The position numbers and the translations under genes are program-made. A DNA stretch of 64,000 nt from Phytoseiulus persimilis (taxonomy: Eukaryota; Arthropoda; Arachnida; Mesostigmata; Phytoseiidae): NCBI GenBank assembly GCA_037576195.1, contig CM075102.1:18906745-18970744 (forward strand). The letters run 5' to 3'. Below, piece after piece: positions 47,636-58,646 of the stretch. The notes beneath the pieces were generated by a model. The model was not told the DNA's origin. It did not search any database and saw nothing but the letters and a program-made list of their open reading frames with translations. Numbering within the stretch: the stretch's first letter is position 1; every line of letters begins with the position of its first letter.

Positions 47636-48136
47636 ATGAGGGAGGAAATCAACGAGGCAGAGCTGGAACGCTTCCGCGAAGCTTCAGAGGAGGGTGATGC
47701 GCTCCATGGTCGAACGTCCCGTCTTTGGCAGAGCAGACCAGAGAAAACGAGATGCGGGGAAAACACTGAACTCCAACGCCTGCGCATCGAGGGGCAGTTG
47801 GTCCAAGGAACGAAATCGCATGGTGGAGCGAGCCGTGACTCATCAAGTCCCCAGAAATCGGAGAGACGTAGAGCTCAACAAGAACACCGAAGCGTTCTCT
47901 TGATGAACAGAATGCCGAGCAAAGCCGCTTCCAGAAGGAGCTCCATCGGTTCCGTGACACTCCCCTCAGAGAGTTGGGAGCGCCTGCGGGCTCAATGGAT
48001 TGAGCGACGAATCGGACAAACCCTGTTCATGAGATCGCGCAACGACCATCTCGTTTCCAGCTTTCTGACGGGAAAAGGATTTGCCGAGAAGGATTGTAAT
48101 TGGATCGATTCGGGCCATCGGTGGCTCCCGGAGTAA
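47636..48136 (+). pseudogene. Frameshifted coding-like relic, unrecognised
   Basis: A 166-codon plus-strand frame begins MREEINEAELERFREASEEGDALHGRTS, a charged helical start after a gcggccATG context. Within it other frames look protein-like at different points: ADQRKRDAGKTLNS and RNRRDVELNKNTEAF in the second frame (47694-47903), then SLDEQNAEQSRFQKELHRFRDTPLRELG in the third (about 47900-47985). Such switching suggests one old coding sequence with frameshifts, perhaps a transposon-borne protein. I recognise no family. It lies directly beside the inverted AACCGC-family copy. Confidence 0.3.
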
Positions 48137-48243
48137 ACCGTCTCGCGCTGATATTCGTTTTTTTTGCAATATAAAGGAGGAACACCGCATGGAGCTCCGC
48201 ATTCCTGAATTACCTTGAGCCTATAGATTGGACGAGTCGCGAA

Positions 48244-50330
48244 AAGGCTTTGCAACGGCTATCCAACTGCGCCTAATAACCGCAAATACTTTGCGGTTTG
48301 TCCAAGATGATTCTTTCCCCGGAAATCCGAACCCAAATCAAGCTGCATCTTATCTGATAAGCGTATGATTGAACGTCCGGATGAGCATACTCAGGAAGGC
48401 TTAGATCTGGAATGTTGCGCTGAGAATTGAACAGAAATGAATTGCTCGTGGAACCAGTGACATTTCCCGTGTTGGCTGCCGTTGAAGGAAGCTCGTACTT
48501 GCTTCCAAAATGAAGACCCCACAGGCAATAAAACCTGAAGATCCCGCGAACCAGCTGAAGCCTCATGATGTTTCCATAACCGTTCAAGCCGCTCAAGGTC
48601 ACCATGAGATGGCACCGTAGGCGGTGGACTCAATCGTCCGAAGCTTCGCGCATTCGGCAGTATCAAGGGACCGAGCACAGCGGAAATAGCCTTTGAGTGG
48701 GTTTCACCTGCGTGGGAAAGCATCGATAAAAGGATTGTGGTGGAATCATTCGAGATAGATCTCTAATGCGCTGGTAGGGGCCAATGACGACGTCTTTTTA
48801 CAGACAGCAACGATGATCTCGGAGCCGAAAGCAGTGACGAATTCACGTGAGTCATCGCTACCACGCAAAGAAAGCTTGCATTAGAGCTTTCTACGCTTGC
48901 GGAACCGTCCAGAAATCGACCCCAAAGCCACATCTCGGAGTTTGCAACAGCTCTTCAGCGGATCTTATATTCATCGGATGGGTTGCTCTACAATACAAGA
49001 TGTTCTCTTTTGGATTGGGGAATTGTTTCAAAGATTCCGTGACTTGTGATAGGGTAAGCGTACCAGTTATGGGACACTGACCAGTTATGTGGCACCCCGC
49101 AATTTTGGACATCTCGAAAATCAGAGAGTCAGATGCTGGTTTCGCAACTGCTTCCACGTGGAATCCACACTACAGGCTATAGCCTCAATGAGCAGAAACA
49201 TCCATAGAACGTTCCCCTCCGCTCCGGGGACACCAGACAACCGAAGTGTCCCAAAACCGGTCACTGTCCCATAACGGGTACGCTTGCCCGACTTTTAACA
49301 AATGTTCGCGGCTCTATTCTATCAGATCCAGTTACATCAGACGCATTCTTTTTGGAGAGCGTTCTGAGAACCCGTTGTGTCCTCAAATCATGAGAACTCT
49401 TTTTTAGCAGAGAGGAGAAGCTTCCTGAGAATCATGGGTATGGGTATTTATTGATCCAGATTGGAGTAATTTTGGGAATGGAGGGCTGGGCTTGAAGATC
49501 ATCTCTTTCCTCCAGCTCTGCTCAAGCTTTTCGCGTATTCTATTCTTGATTTGAGCTTTCTTCTTTGATTCAGAGCTCCCTTTCCCCAGTGGAAAGTCTT
49601 CACTAATATTCCGAGAAGCATTTTGAGTAGGAATCGCAGCGGTTCCGAACCGCGGTCCCAGAACCGCAAGGAACCGCAAGAAGCCGCGCGGAAGAAGCTT
49701 TTATCTAGCGCCCTTATCAGCGAGCCGAGACCTTCACCGTGCACTGCCTTGGTAGAGCTCAGTTCGAATGGTAGAATGGGAGCCGAAACTTCAGTGAAAG
49801 TTCAGAAGTATCATTTGAAGCCACCGCCAGCCCGACACCCTCTCCCTGAGGAGCTTGCCACGATGGCGATGCTACTCCATTGCACACCAGGGCCATGCCT
49901 CGAAGGAACGAGAGCGCCGAATTTTTGAAATAACCGTGCTCTCTGCTTCGTCTGACGTCGCGCCGTCGCGCTGCGCAAGTCGCATGGTACGGATCGTTGC
50001 ACGAATCGTCGAAAATATCTCTCTGAGCTCGCTCTTGTGGTCCGGTTCTGTCCGAAAGAATCCCGTTCTCCATCACGAGGAATCTTTCCCACTCTACGGG
50101 ACGCAACGATGAATGGTTTTGCTAAAGTGGCGCACCCAAAAATTTGGGTCTGGAAATGGTTTTTGAAACGTGGTTTACAAGCCAAATGCACAGTCTGTTC
50201 CAGCGTGGTCATTTATTAAGCGAGAATGTTTGAAACATTTCACACGTTTTCGCAATTGCGGGTATGAATCCGCGGTTGTCGCTCAACCGTTACCGCGGTT
50301 ATTTAGAAATGCGGTGCTCTGCAAAGCGTA
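48244..50330 (-). mobile_element. AACCGC-family DNA transposon, copy 2 (long, inverted)
   Basis: Relative to copy 1 this copy is inverted: the left-type end, with gcatttct.aataaccgcggt and AACCGC hexamers, is at 50330-50250, and the right-type end aaggctttgcaac at 48244-48256. Matching interior blocks include the tcaggaag.ttctcctct block (about 49430-49400), the aatcttt...cttgtattgt...ccgatgaat block (about 49040-48960) and the ccgctgtgct...cctaatac-type block (48700-48600), with translated similarity to copy 1 through LILPNA and SFNGS. It is about 880 bases longer than copy 1, with extra sequence at 49440-50220 that includes a second accgc cluster (49637-49692), and it carries a nested miniature element. 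The flanking 8-mers do not match. No transposase is recognised. Confidence 0.65.
49048..49289. mobile_element. Miniature inverted-repeat element nested in AACCGC copy 2
   Basis: The left arm gggtaagcgtacc.gttatgggaca at about 49052-49076 is mirrored at 49289-49264. Each arm holds two related units of about 18 bases (ccagttatgggacactga, ccagttatgtggcacc). The flanks gacttgt (49041-49047) and gactttt (49290-49296) could be a 7-bp duplication with one mismatch. The site corresponds to an uninterrupted tttcaagtcgcg in copy 1, which supports a true insertion. Superfamily not assigned. Confidence 0.65.
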
Positions 50331-51120
50331 CTAACGATCAATGTGGACACGCGAGCGACAAGTCGATATTTGAGTCAGGTATGTCTGGGTCTCAAATACA
50401 ATCACTGGAATGTGGACATCGATTACAATACGGACAGAGCGCGGTGAAAGTATCGACGGGTTGGTAGTCAAGAGGTCGACGAACTATTTAGGACCCCGTT
50501 GCGTTTCAGCAATATACCTACATGACATCAGAGCTCACGTCGAAATTGGCGTTTGGATTTCAAGCTCAAACCGGATCTCGGAGACAGACGTGTGTAGGAT
50601 TCACTTTGTTCTTTAACGGCTGAGGGGTTCCCAATTACCTCTGGGAGAGCTAACCCTGTCAGAGAATCTTCAGCCGCATAGCATGGTGATTTCCGCATCC
50701 AGGAAATGTTCAGCCCGCTTGGAGCTGATGTCTTCGTACGCATTTCGTCGGCATTGAGCCGGCTCTTGCCTGGGCCGGGAGTTCATGAAGTCTTCGACTC
50801 CCGCAGACGAGAGCTTTGTCACCGATTATCTTTTCTCGGCGTGTCGGTAGAGCTCTAGCTCAGGTTCGAGCCTGAATGCTCGCCTCCCGTTATACTCTCG
50901 TATTCATCTGATTCCATTCATTTCTGAGGGTATAGAGCGTGAACGCCTGGGAATCTCGGTCCGAATTAATGACTACGATCTGTCCGCAGCTGGAGTGCTC
51001 CTGCAGCTCTTGGATTCTCCCCCATGCTTTTCTTCAGGCGCTCTCGATGGACATCATGTTCGGGAGCGTCTCCTCTCATGAGGCTACAGGATCCTCCCCA
51101 TGTGCTCTATGTTTTTATGT
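50331..51120. other. No recognisable gene (50.3-51.1 kb)
   Basis: Short frames only. The minus-strand sequence could be the poorly preserved C-terminal tail of the adjacent LINE, since it lies directly downstream of it, but I see no convincing zinc-knuckle or other motif. Confidence 0.35.
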
Positions 51121-51790
51121 GCTTCGCTCGCCTCGAAAGAGGACCTGCCGAGCTCACCACCCATGAGTTCGTTGGCGGCTTCGCCCATAGGATGGATTAA
51201 TGACCACCGTCCTGTATCTCGCTGTTTCCTCTCAAATGGAGCGAGAAGTTTTCCTATGGTCACAGTGATCGCTTATGTGCGGTATTGCAGTCGCTTCCCA
51301 CTGAATTCGGGATCCGTAATCTATCCGATCCGCACTTGGGCGCAATGTGACGGTAGCCTGCCATTCTCATATAGCATCCGGTTTGGACGAGTAGTTCTTC
51401 GAGTTTCATGACTATAACCCCCTTTACCTACTCATGTTCATATGGGACTGGTGCTCAACTTACCTGTATCATAAGCCAGTCGCAATCTGCGGCGTTGCTT
51501 GCGGCATGAACGAGTACAGCATTTTTTGTTGCGTCGAACGGAGTGTCGTTATCGTCTGCGAAACCGCTTGCTGTTCGGGAGCGCTTCTCCTGTTCGTTGC
51601 TGTCGGCCGCGATAAGGACGATATCATCGGTGAAAGGAAGCCCCGGGAGCTCGGAGGAGCGTCTCATCTTCAACTTCCAGGTCCATTTCTTCGTGCTGAT
51701 CAAACAACCGGTGCTCGTTCGTAGAAGACTGCCTTCATGACCCGCAAGGGAAAACATGAACAGCACACTGGGAAGCGCCACCCCGCTTGA
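51121..51790 (-). pseudogene. LINE reverse transcriptase palm and C-terminal fragment
   Basis: On the minus strand, 51781-51455 reads ALPSVLFMFSLAGHEGSLLRT, the block after the GxxQG...PLSP region, then LPGLPFTDDIVLIAADSNEQ, the catalytic palm motif. Here it is F-T-D-D in place of the usual F-A-D-D; both aspartates remain. Next come FDATKNAVLV and a short thumb region. About 200 bases further, in other frames (51250-51121), FEREQRDTGRWSL and NELMGGELGRSSFEASEA match the C-terminal part of chelicerate-type LINE polyproteins as I know them. Stops and frameshifts make it dead. It could come from the same family as the 5' LINE part at 5.1-9.0 kb. Confidence 0.75.
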
Positions 51791-53933
51791 GCCTTTTGTG
51801 TTTCGTGAACCGCTCCGACTCAGCGGTGATGTTGACGAATTTGTGTTACTTCGAGGTACAGCAGTCGGAAAATGTCACTGTTATCGTGCCTCATCACCAT
51901 ATTCGAAAACTTCAACCATATTACCGATTGACTTCGTCGAATACTTGCGTTACTTCGGGTCAAGCGCGTAACACTCCTACTTCTTGCTCCCTCCGTGTTT
52001 GGGTGGCTTATGAGTTCGTGACCTATCAATGAGTTATCATCCCCTCTCATCCTAGGTCTGAAGGCGCTCCAACATTTAACTTGGAATATGACGATTATTG
52101 ATAAATATCCCTCCATCCACAGTTTTCTACGTTCTCTGCACGACAGCCGGGGGGTCGTCGATATCCACAGAGTTCAAGTCAATCGGAGAAAATCAGCTGG
52201 CGCTGCTGAGATTCGGAAATCATACCAACGGTGCAATCCTCCCACTCAAACATCGAGGAGCAGAAAGACGAAAGCTTTCGACAGGAGTGTTCCGGGACCT
52301 TAGAGCTGAGGGCTTAAACCCGTAACACAGAGACGTATGTGTCTCCAAACGGAGAAAATATTGGCGCAGGAGTCGAATACCCGGGCGGGTTAGAGGAAGT
52401 CCAGGACGGCATGCGGAAAAAGGTGCTTCATACAAAGTAGAGAAAAGTAGCCACGGAACAGAGGAGAAAAATGAGGCAGACAAACGTTCATTGTTCTCTG
52501 TTACAAATTATCTACTTGCAATGGCAGTTCACGGATTGGGGACACAGCGAGAAAGGTCTCGCGAGATCCGCCGCACCATGGAGACAGGGAGCTTCGAGAG
52601 CAGGCGCCTGATCAGCCTCTCAATGAAGGCTCCCGAAATAAAGCCTCCAAGTGAACGGGATTCCTGCTCAATGGCGTCCATTCGGCGCATGCGGAATGCA
52701 CCCGATTGGTCTTGAAGAATGAAATCAGAGCTCGCCGTGCTCTCGGAATAGATTTGAGGCAGGCGGAGTGGCGCGCGTGTTCGAGATCTCTCGATTGGGA
52801 AAGTTGCAAGCTGAAGCTGCACTGTAGCGATCATCGTTCACCTACGTGAACACCGTGATACAGAGCATTCCAGCTCCGGAGTCGGAACCCTCGCGATTTC
52901 GTTCCTAAGCTCTCGGTCCCTCCAATCAGCACTCGAACACTCCCTACCATAGTTTTCAACTCCAGAACGAATATGACGTCCCCGACGCAAGACGCGGTTT
53001 ACAGTGTAACAGGGCTCATAGAAAAAGGAGGGAGCGTATCAAATCGGTTGCTGAAAACATGGCGATGCAGTCTGGGCTTGATCATATTCGCTGTAGCTGC
53101 TCATGAGGCCGCTAACCGAGGGAGTCGAATCCCTCTACTGTCTGAATTTACTACCGGAGTTCTATGTTAGCTCTCCGTGTTACTAACGTCGAGTGTAAAG
53201 AACTCGACCGACGCTGAACAGATCATAGACACGGAGGGAGAATCCAGGAATCGCGACCCGTTTGTTCTAAGATGCATCGGAGCGTCCTTCGATGAGTGAA
53301 TACGGGATGATAGAACTCTCGTGGAACTTTTCGAGAAGCGGGCTCCAAATATGACTTACAGCTCGTTTCCTCAAAAGTCGAGACCGGCGCCCAATCGTCT
53401 TAAATTCGAAAGTTTGGAACAAGTTGGCCGGGTGCGGTGCAGAATATTTTGTGGGTCAACCACAAACTGTTCCCACGAGAGGCTGCCGGCTTCAAATCTG
53501 TCGTTGAGGACCACAGACTATCAGAGAACCTCGTTCCCGATACGGAAGCCAAATGTACTTCATCGCCTGAGCGGCAGTTGGGAGGAACACGAATTGCTCT
53601 TCTGCTCGTCGCTGACCGGAAGTTCCGACAGGAATATCGAAGAACATGAGGAGGTTTCGCGTGAGATTCGTGTTTTCTGTGTTGTTTTCCTTAGGAACGG
53701 AGGTCATAGGACGAATTTCAGCTCAGAGAAGTTACCTCGGAAAACAGGGCTGCGCGCAGAGCTTTGCAGCAGAGTTTATGTGCAGACGGCGTCTCAATAT
53801 GGTAAGCTGACATGGTTCTGTCGGCATTCCAGCCTGGAATCGTCCCGGAATCTCGACGACAGATCCACTGTCGACACCTCTAAAACCGTCGTCGGCTCAA
53901 TCGGGCTTCAGGGAATACATGTATTGGGTGGAT
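51791..53933. other. No recognisable gene (51.8-53.9 kb)
   Basis: The first 250 bases may extend the LINE fragment upstream on the minus strand (EVTQ-like reading near 51850) but are too decayed to call. The rest has frames without motifs, including the first 200 codons of a 308-codon plus-strand frame (53321-54247) that I judge to be chance because it runs into an inverted-repeat element. Confidence 0.45.
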
Positions 53934-54782
53934 GCAAAAGTTCTTGGCCCCTAATTTCAATCGCTCATAACTCCGCTCCCAGGAGGCGCAGAAAGATAAT
54001 AAAATATACGAAATGTGCGAAATTCGATCGGCTTTCAGATGGAATCAACCCGACATCTTTTGAAAAGCACCGTGCTCACAGGATCGATTTCACTGAAAGG
54101 GTCGAAATTCGAAAAATCGCGATTTTGCGGTTCCGGCAAAACGAAGATTATGACCCCCTGTTTTCTCTCCAGAAACATGAAGTTCGTCGGAAAATAAGCG
54201 GTTTCAAAAAAGAATTGAGCATTTTGGCCACGGCCAAGTGGAGATAGCGGCTCCCAAAGATTCGATTTTTCCGTGATTCTTTGGTGACCTTTTTTCCGCC
54301 AATTGAACGTCTCATGGATGGGATACGCTGGAATTCCCCTGGAAACTCTCAGAAGCCTCTTGGAAACGTCCTCTCAACGCTTTTCATCAATGTTCGGCTC
54401 GCAAGAAGAGACCTTAGAATCAGAGTCGGATTGTCGGAATCATTTTCGTCTTCTTCAGCGACGGAAGAGTCATTTCACTGCGACCCATTCATCGGGTATA
54501 TACTCGCCGGTTGTTATCGACGGATTCTCGTTGAGGAAGGCAACCAAGTCGTCCGCACTCAGTCAGTTCGAAAGGTCGGCCTGATCCTTGCTCATCGTTC
54601 AGGTGTGGTTGCTGTCTTGGAACTCGGCGAACCACCTCTTCCCTGTGGAAAGAGACGAAGTGGCTTCACGGGACACATGTTTCAATTGCTTCGTCTCGGT
54701 CGCTGAATACCCCTTGAGGAACTCGGAATTGAATCCCTTGAGGAATTGAAATTGGGGGCCCAGAACACTTGCATCCACCCAA
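53934..54782. mobile_element. Tc1/mariner-like inverted-repeat element flanked by TA
   Basis: The left end TTGGGTGGATGCAAAAGTTC and the complement of the right end TTGGGTGGATGCAAGTGTTC match over about 38 bases, then weakly further inward. Both ends are directly flanked by TA (53932-53933 and 54783-54784), the duplication expected of Tc1/mariner elements. Inside the right end a 24-base unit with cccttgaggaa is duplicated (54712-54747). The 849-base element shows no transposase motif, so it is probably non-autonomous. The superfamily assignment depends on the TA flanks. Confidence 0.65.
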
Positions 54783-54784
54783 TA

Positions 54785-56344
54785 GCTCGCAGATAATTGG
54801 ATTGGATGATTACTCGCATACTTCCATAAATCTCCGTTCGCATGTACCTGCATTCTGCGCCGTTCGCAGAACGTTTCTTTCGTTTGGAGCGAAGGTAGAA
54901 ACGCTCTCGACAAGGGCTCTTATGGTTCCCATTCTTCGTCCAACCCCGACGCGCTGATAGAACAGAGCTTGATTCACACTCGCTGGCGCGAGTAACAACC
55001 GGCTCTATAGCGGAGATAACTCGGGCATAATTGTTGGAAGCGATGGTGGAGAGAAAAAGGTTTTCCGAATCGCTCTCCTCCGGTGCCCATTGTTCAGAAG
55101 ATCTCTATGCTTCCACCATGACAGGCTTTCTGCTCAAAAGCAACGGAGCCTGCCTGCATTCCTTGGCTCCTGGATTTTCGAGGCAGTTTTCTGAGATAAT
55201 GTGCGAAAACGGGGTAACCAGCAGCGACGGCCCCCGTTTCGCCCAAATCCCGACGAACCTTCAGAGAAGCCCGCGCTTGGAGGGAGCTATTGAGTAGGAA
55301 CAACGGGGACGTCTACGCTTTACGGCACGGCATAGCGTGTCTGCCACGCTCATTCCGTGATACAGGACCGCATTATGACTTCAATTCCAGCGACGCTGAG
55401 CAAGCGAGAGACACAGAGCGCCAATAACATTCTACGATGTTCCCTCCCGCACCCCTAACTCCCTCGATTCACGAAATATCTTTCATGCGCTCATTCTGAC
55501 TTCACCGTCGTTCCCTCTCGCGTGGTCAAGACTCCTTGCTGCCGGCTCGACGTCTCGCTTCGCGGTGACTGTAGCAGATTCCTCGTGTGGAAGCTGCTCG
55601 TTCCTAGAGTTGGGAACGAGCGAAATTGTCTGATCCGCTAGCTTTCCAAGACACGGCACGATCCTCCTGGAGAGAATCCGTTTCTAGTGCGAATGAACAG
55701 TCGTGGGCGGGGAGTCAAACGAAAGCCGAACTTACAGTTTCTTATCCGATGGTGTGTGGAGTTATTCTCCTAATTCAGATCTCTGGGACCTCCAGGGAGA
55801 GTATCGTTCCTCTGAAGGACTTGAATGGTGCCTATTTACCCTTTGAGAGAAACTCGTATTTGAGCGATGCTATCGTCGTTTCGTGACGAGTCTCTCACAA
55901 GCGGAATCGATTCCAGCACCCGCATATCGGTTCGGCGTCGATTCATGTTGCTCTCTGGTCGGTGTAAGAGAGAGCTCGAAATGAAGTTAACGGATCGCCC
56001 TACGCCGCAAGAACGCGAACAAAAGAAGTACAATCGATTGATATCTTCCCGTAAGACCACGAATTCGCTCTGCTTGACTGTCATTCGTTTCGATTCAGCG
56101 GAATTCGCAGGCCTCTTGAGGCCCACGAGCAAGAATCTCCTCTCTATCGATCAACGGGAAGTGTATCAGTCGGCGTGTTGTGGGAAATCCTCCTACTCCC
56201 CAGTCGTTTTGATTGACGCAGTCAGCTCGTTCATGGATGACATGAAACAATGAAATAAATCATGTTTCGATGGCTTTTTGGTGGTGCTGAGCGTGGTCCC
56301 CATCGGACCCCGAACGAGCGCATAGACCATCCACGGTTGCATCG
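54785..56344. other. No recognisable gene (54.8-56.3 kb)
   Basis: Frames up to 128 codons (55867-56253, plus) overlap opposite-strand frames and have no motif. No repeats noticed. Confidence 0.45.
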
Positions 56345-56424
56345 GCTTCTGTTTCGGCCTGCCTCATCGAAACCGCGTCTAATACGTGGTCCATGGCCTG
56401 GAGGACGCAGGCCGAAACAGAAGC
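56345..56424. repeat. Perfect 18-bp stem hairpin
   Basis: gcttctgtttcggcctgc (56345-56362) is exactly complemented by gcaggccgaaacagaagc (56407-56424) around a 44-base loop. No T run or coding context suggests a terminator. It may be the centre of a small inverted-repeat element or a structured RNA. Function unknown. Confidence 0.7.
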
Positions 56425-58574
56425 AGTGGGGATTATGGTTTTTCGACGCAGGCGGAGTCCGGGAGTACCCTGGGGGAAATACTGGCAGTAAGCTGAATGG
56501 CCCAATAAATCAATCACCCACAGCTCGCTCTCCTAGTCTGCTCAGTGCTGGTTTCACTCACCGATCTTCTTTCACTCATCGACCAACGAGAAGCACCTCT
56601 GGATGATCATTTCACTCAATTCTGTGTGTCAAGTTGGAACCTCGAGGTGAGTCCTCTGTGTAGCCTTCGAGAACGGAACAAGAGTCGAGAACGCCCGTGC
56701 GTGGCGTACGACATCTCTTTCAGAACGTGACGTATTGTTAGAGAACGCGTCAGTTCTCTAGCTATCACTCTGAGTTGACGTGACATTCTCGAGAGGCTTC
56801 TGAGTGAAATATCGTCAGAATAAGCTTTTCCGGTGCCGATATCTCCGCCTTGCCGCGGCCGAATTTTCATTGAGTTCCAGTTTCCAGACGCATCAAGTTA
56901 ACTGTCGAATCCGTCCAACGGAAATCCCACGTCGCTTCTGGGGTGCTTGCTTGAACTCATTCTATTCCCTCCGTTGGCATTGGGGGACTTCGCTCATATC
57001 ACGAGACGTCGTACGCCGCACACACGCGTTCCCGACTCATCACAATAAATTTAATCCTGGCCTACGCTTGAAGAGCATGCAAGCCAGTTTCGAAGTCAAG
57101 CTCGCTTGCGTTGGTTCGTCGTTCAAGTGCGTTACGAATGCAATCGAAGCTCCTCTCTGGAGAGAGGACAACGAGAAAGAGGGACAGATATGGATGACGA
57201 CCCCTTAGAATAATGAATTAATTCCGTAAGGTTACCGTCAGGCTCAGTCATATGGTCCTCGAGGCTATAGAGCAGCGGTTCCCCATCAGCAGTGGTTCGC
57301 AGGCGAATCCGAGTAGGTCGCGTGCACTCGGAAAGAAAGTCTCAGTTGTTCGTAGTGGAAGCTCGCTGGTACAGTCTAGGGAAGGGTTCGAGGCGAGGAA
57401 CTCTCTTTAGGGAGACTCTCTTGGAGTCTTGGCTTCTGACCTTGGAATTGGTCATACAACGAACGCAGCCAGACCTCGGGCGCGACTATTGCCGCTCCCT
57501 CCACCTTAATCATGTGAAATTGGATTTTCGTCCGCTGTCGACGTCACGGCAAAGGCTCGCAACCGTCTCGATCTCTCAGATTCACTGAAATTGGAATCAG
57601 GATCGATCTGCATGGATTCGGGAGCTCTTGGAACAGTCAGAGTTCCTATCTTTCTCACGGATATTCTGTAATACAGGATGTTCTAGATTGGAGTACGTTG
57701 ATACACAGAATCCAGTTTTTTCTTCATCCAAAAGCCGTAAGTTCAGGGACAGGGGCTCGGTCCGCCAAAAGTACCTGTCGTGAGACAAGGCCGGCCATGT
57801 TCCCCTTCTTGTTGCTGCCGAAAAGGGATCCGCTCGGATTCGGACCTGAGACCTCCCGGTCGACGCAGCCATTCGCAACTTCAACGCACAAAGTGCGGTA
57901 GCCGTTACACTTCTCCGTGTGTCACACTCAAAAGGCAGAGCCGATTGTCATCATCTGTGAACGAGTTTCTCTCGAGACCCAAGGGTGGTGCGATTGGGAG
58001 CCGTCACTCAAGAGAGTAATTCGTTACGCAGCCCTACAGGACCCCAACGAACAAAGAGAGAGTCTCGGCCTTCAATGCGCAACTACTTTCATGAGTCCCA
58101 CTGGATATAATCATTTCTTGCCGCCACCGCACAATCGTTCAAGGCTGTCAGCTCGGACGGGGAACGCCGCAATGGGGACCGAGGCTCGGTGAATCCCTTC
58201 GGGGGAGCAGAGGTAACCGCTCAGGTCGGATCGAGGAGGACGAAAAAATAACCGAGGCTCGCGACGAACGAAGCGAAAATTAAATTCCTGCCGAGCTAAT
58301 CTCGCCGTTCAGTGTCTTACTCGTCCACCCGCTGTTACTTTTGCTGCGCCCCTCTATCAAAGCATCGCTATTCCGGCGCGATTCCTCATTAGGGTTGCTA
58401 TCCGTTCGACCTCCGTCGGAGGAAAGTGGAGACACTTCTACCTGCTCTATCCCGAAGTCTTAGTAGCAACTGTGAAGTCAGCGAGCTTGCAGTTTCTCTA
58501 GCAATCAGCTATCCTATTTTTTCGGAGAGTTCATGTCACTATATCAACAGCAGAATGAAGAAGTATAAAATATG
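56425..58574. other. No recognisable gene (56.4-58.6 kb)
   Basis: Frames up to 134 codons (56804-57208, plus), no motif. Near 57269-57298 the sequence cagcggttccccatcagcagtggttcgcag contains two starts resembling hAT tips, but no matching opposite end was found. Confidence 0.4.
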
Positions 58575-58581
58575 TTCTGTA

Positions 58582-58646
58582 GTACTCGTGGACTCGGACT
58601 CGCGAGTCCGATGAGTCCAAGAGATAAGGACTCGCCGGACTCGTGG
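58582..58646. repeat. Cluster of GGACTC/GAGTCC palindromes
   Basis: Within 65 bases GGACTC or its complement occurs repeatedly: ggactcggactcgcgagtcc, gatgagtcc, ggactcgccggactcg. The core ggactcgcgagtcc is a perfect palindrome, and gagtcc...ggactc gives a second stem with a 9-base loop. The result is a set of alternative short hairpins. Role unknown. Confidence 0.55.

Noticed and set aside
53321-54247. 308-codon plus-strand open frame, the longest in the window
   Set aside because: It has no domain motif, overlaps frames on both strands, and its last 100 codons run into the left end of a TA-flanked transposon. Most likely a chance frame.
58606-58640. Hammerhead ribozyme
   Set aside because: The catalytic core differs at essential positions: ccGATGA in place of CTGATGA, and tcgc in place of GAAA after the GGAC stem.
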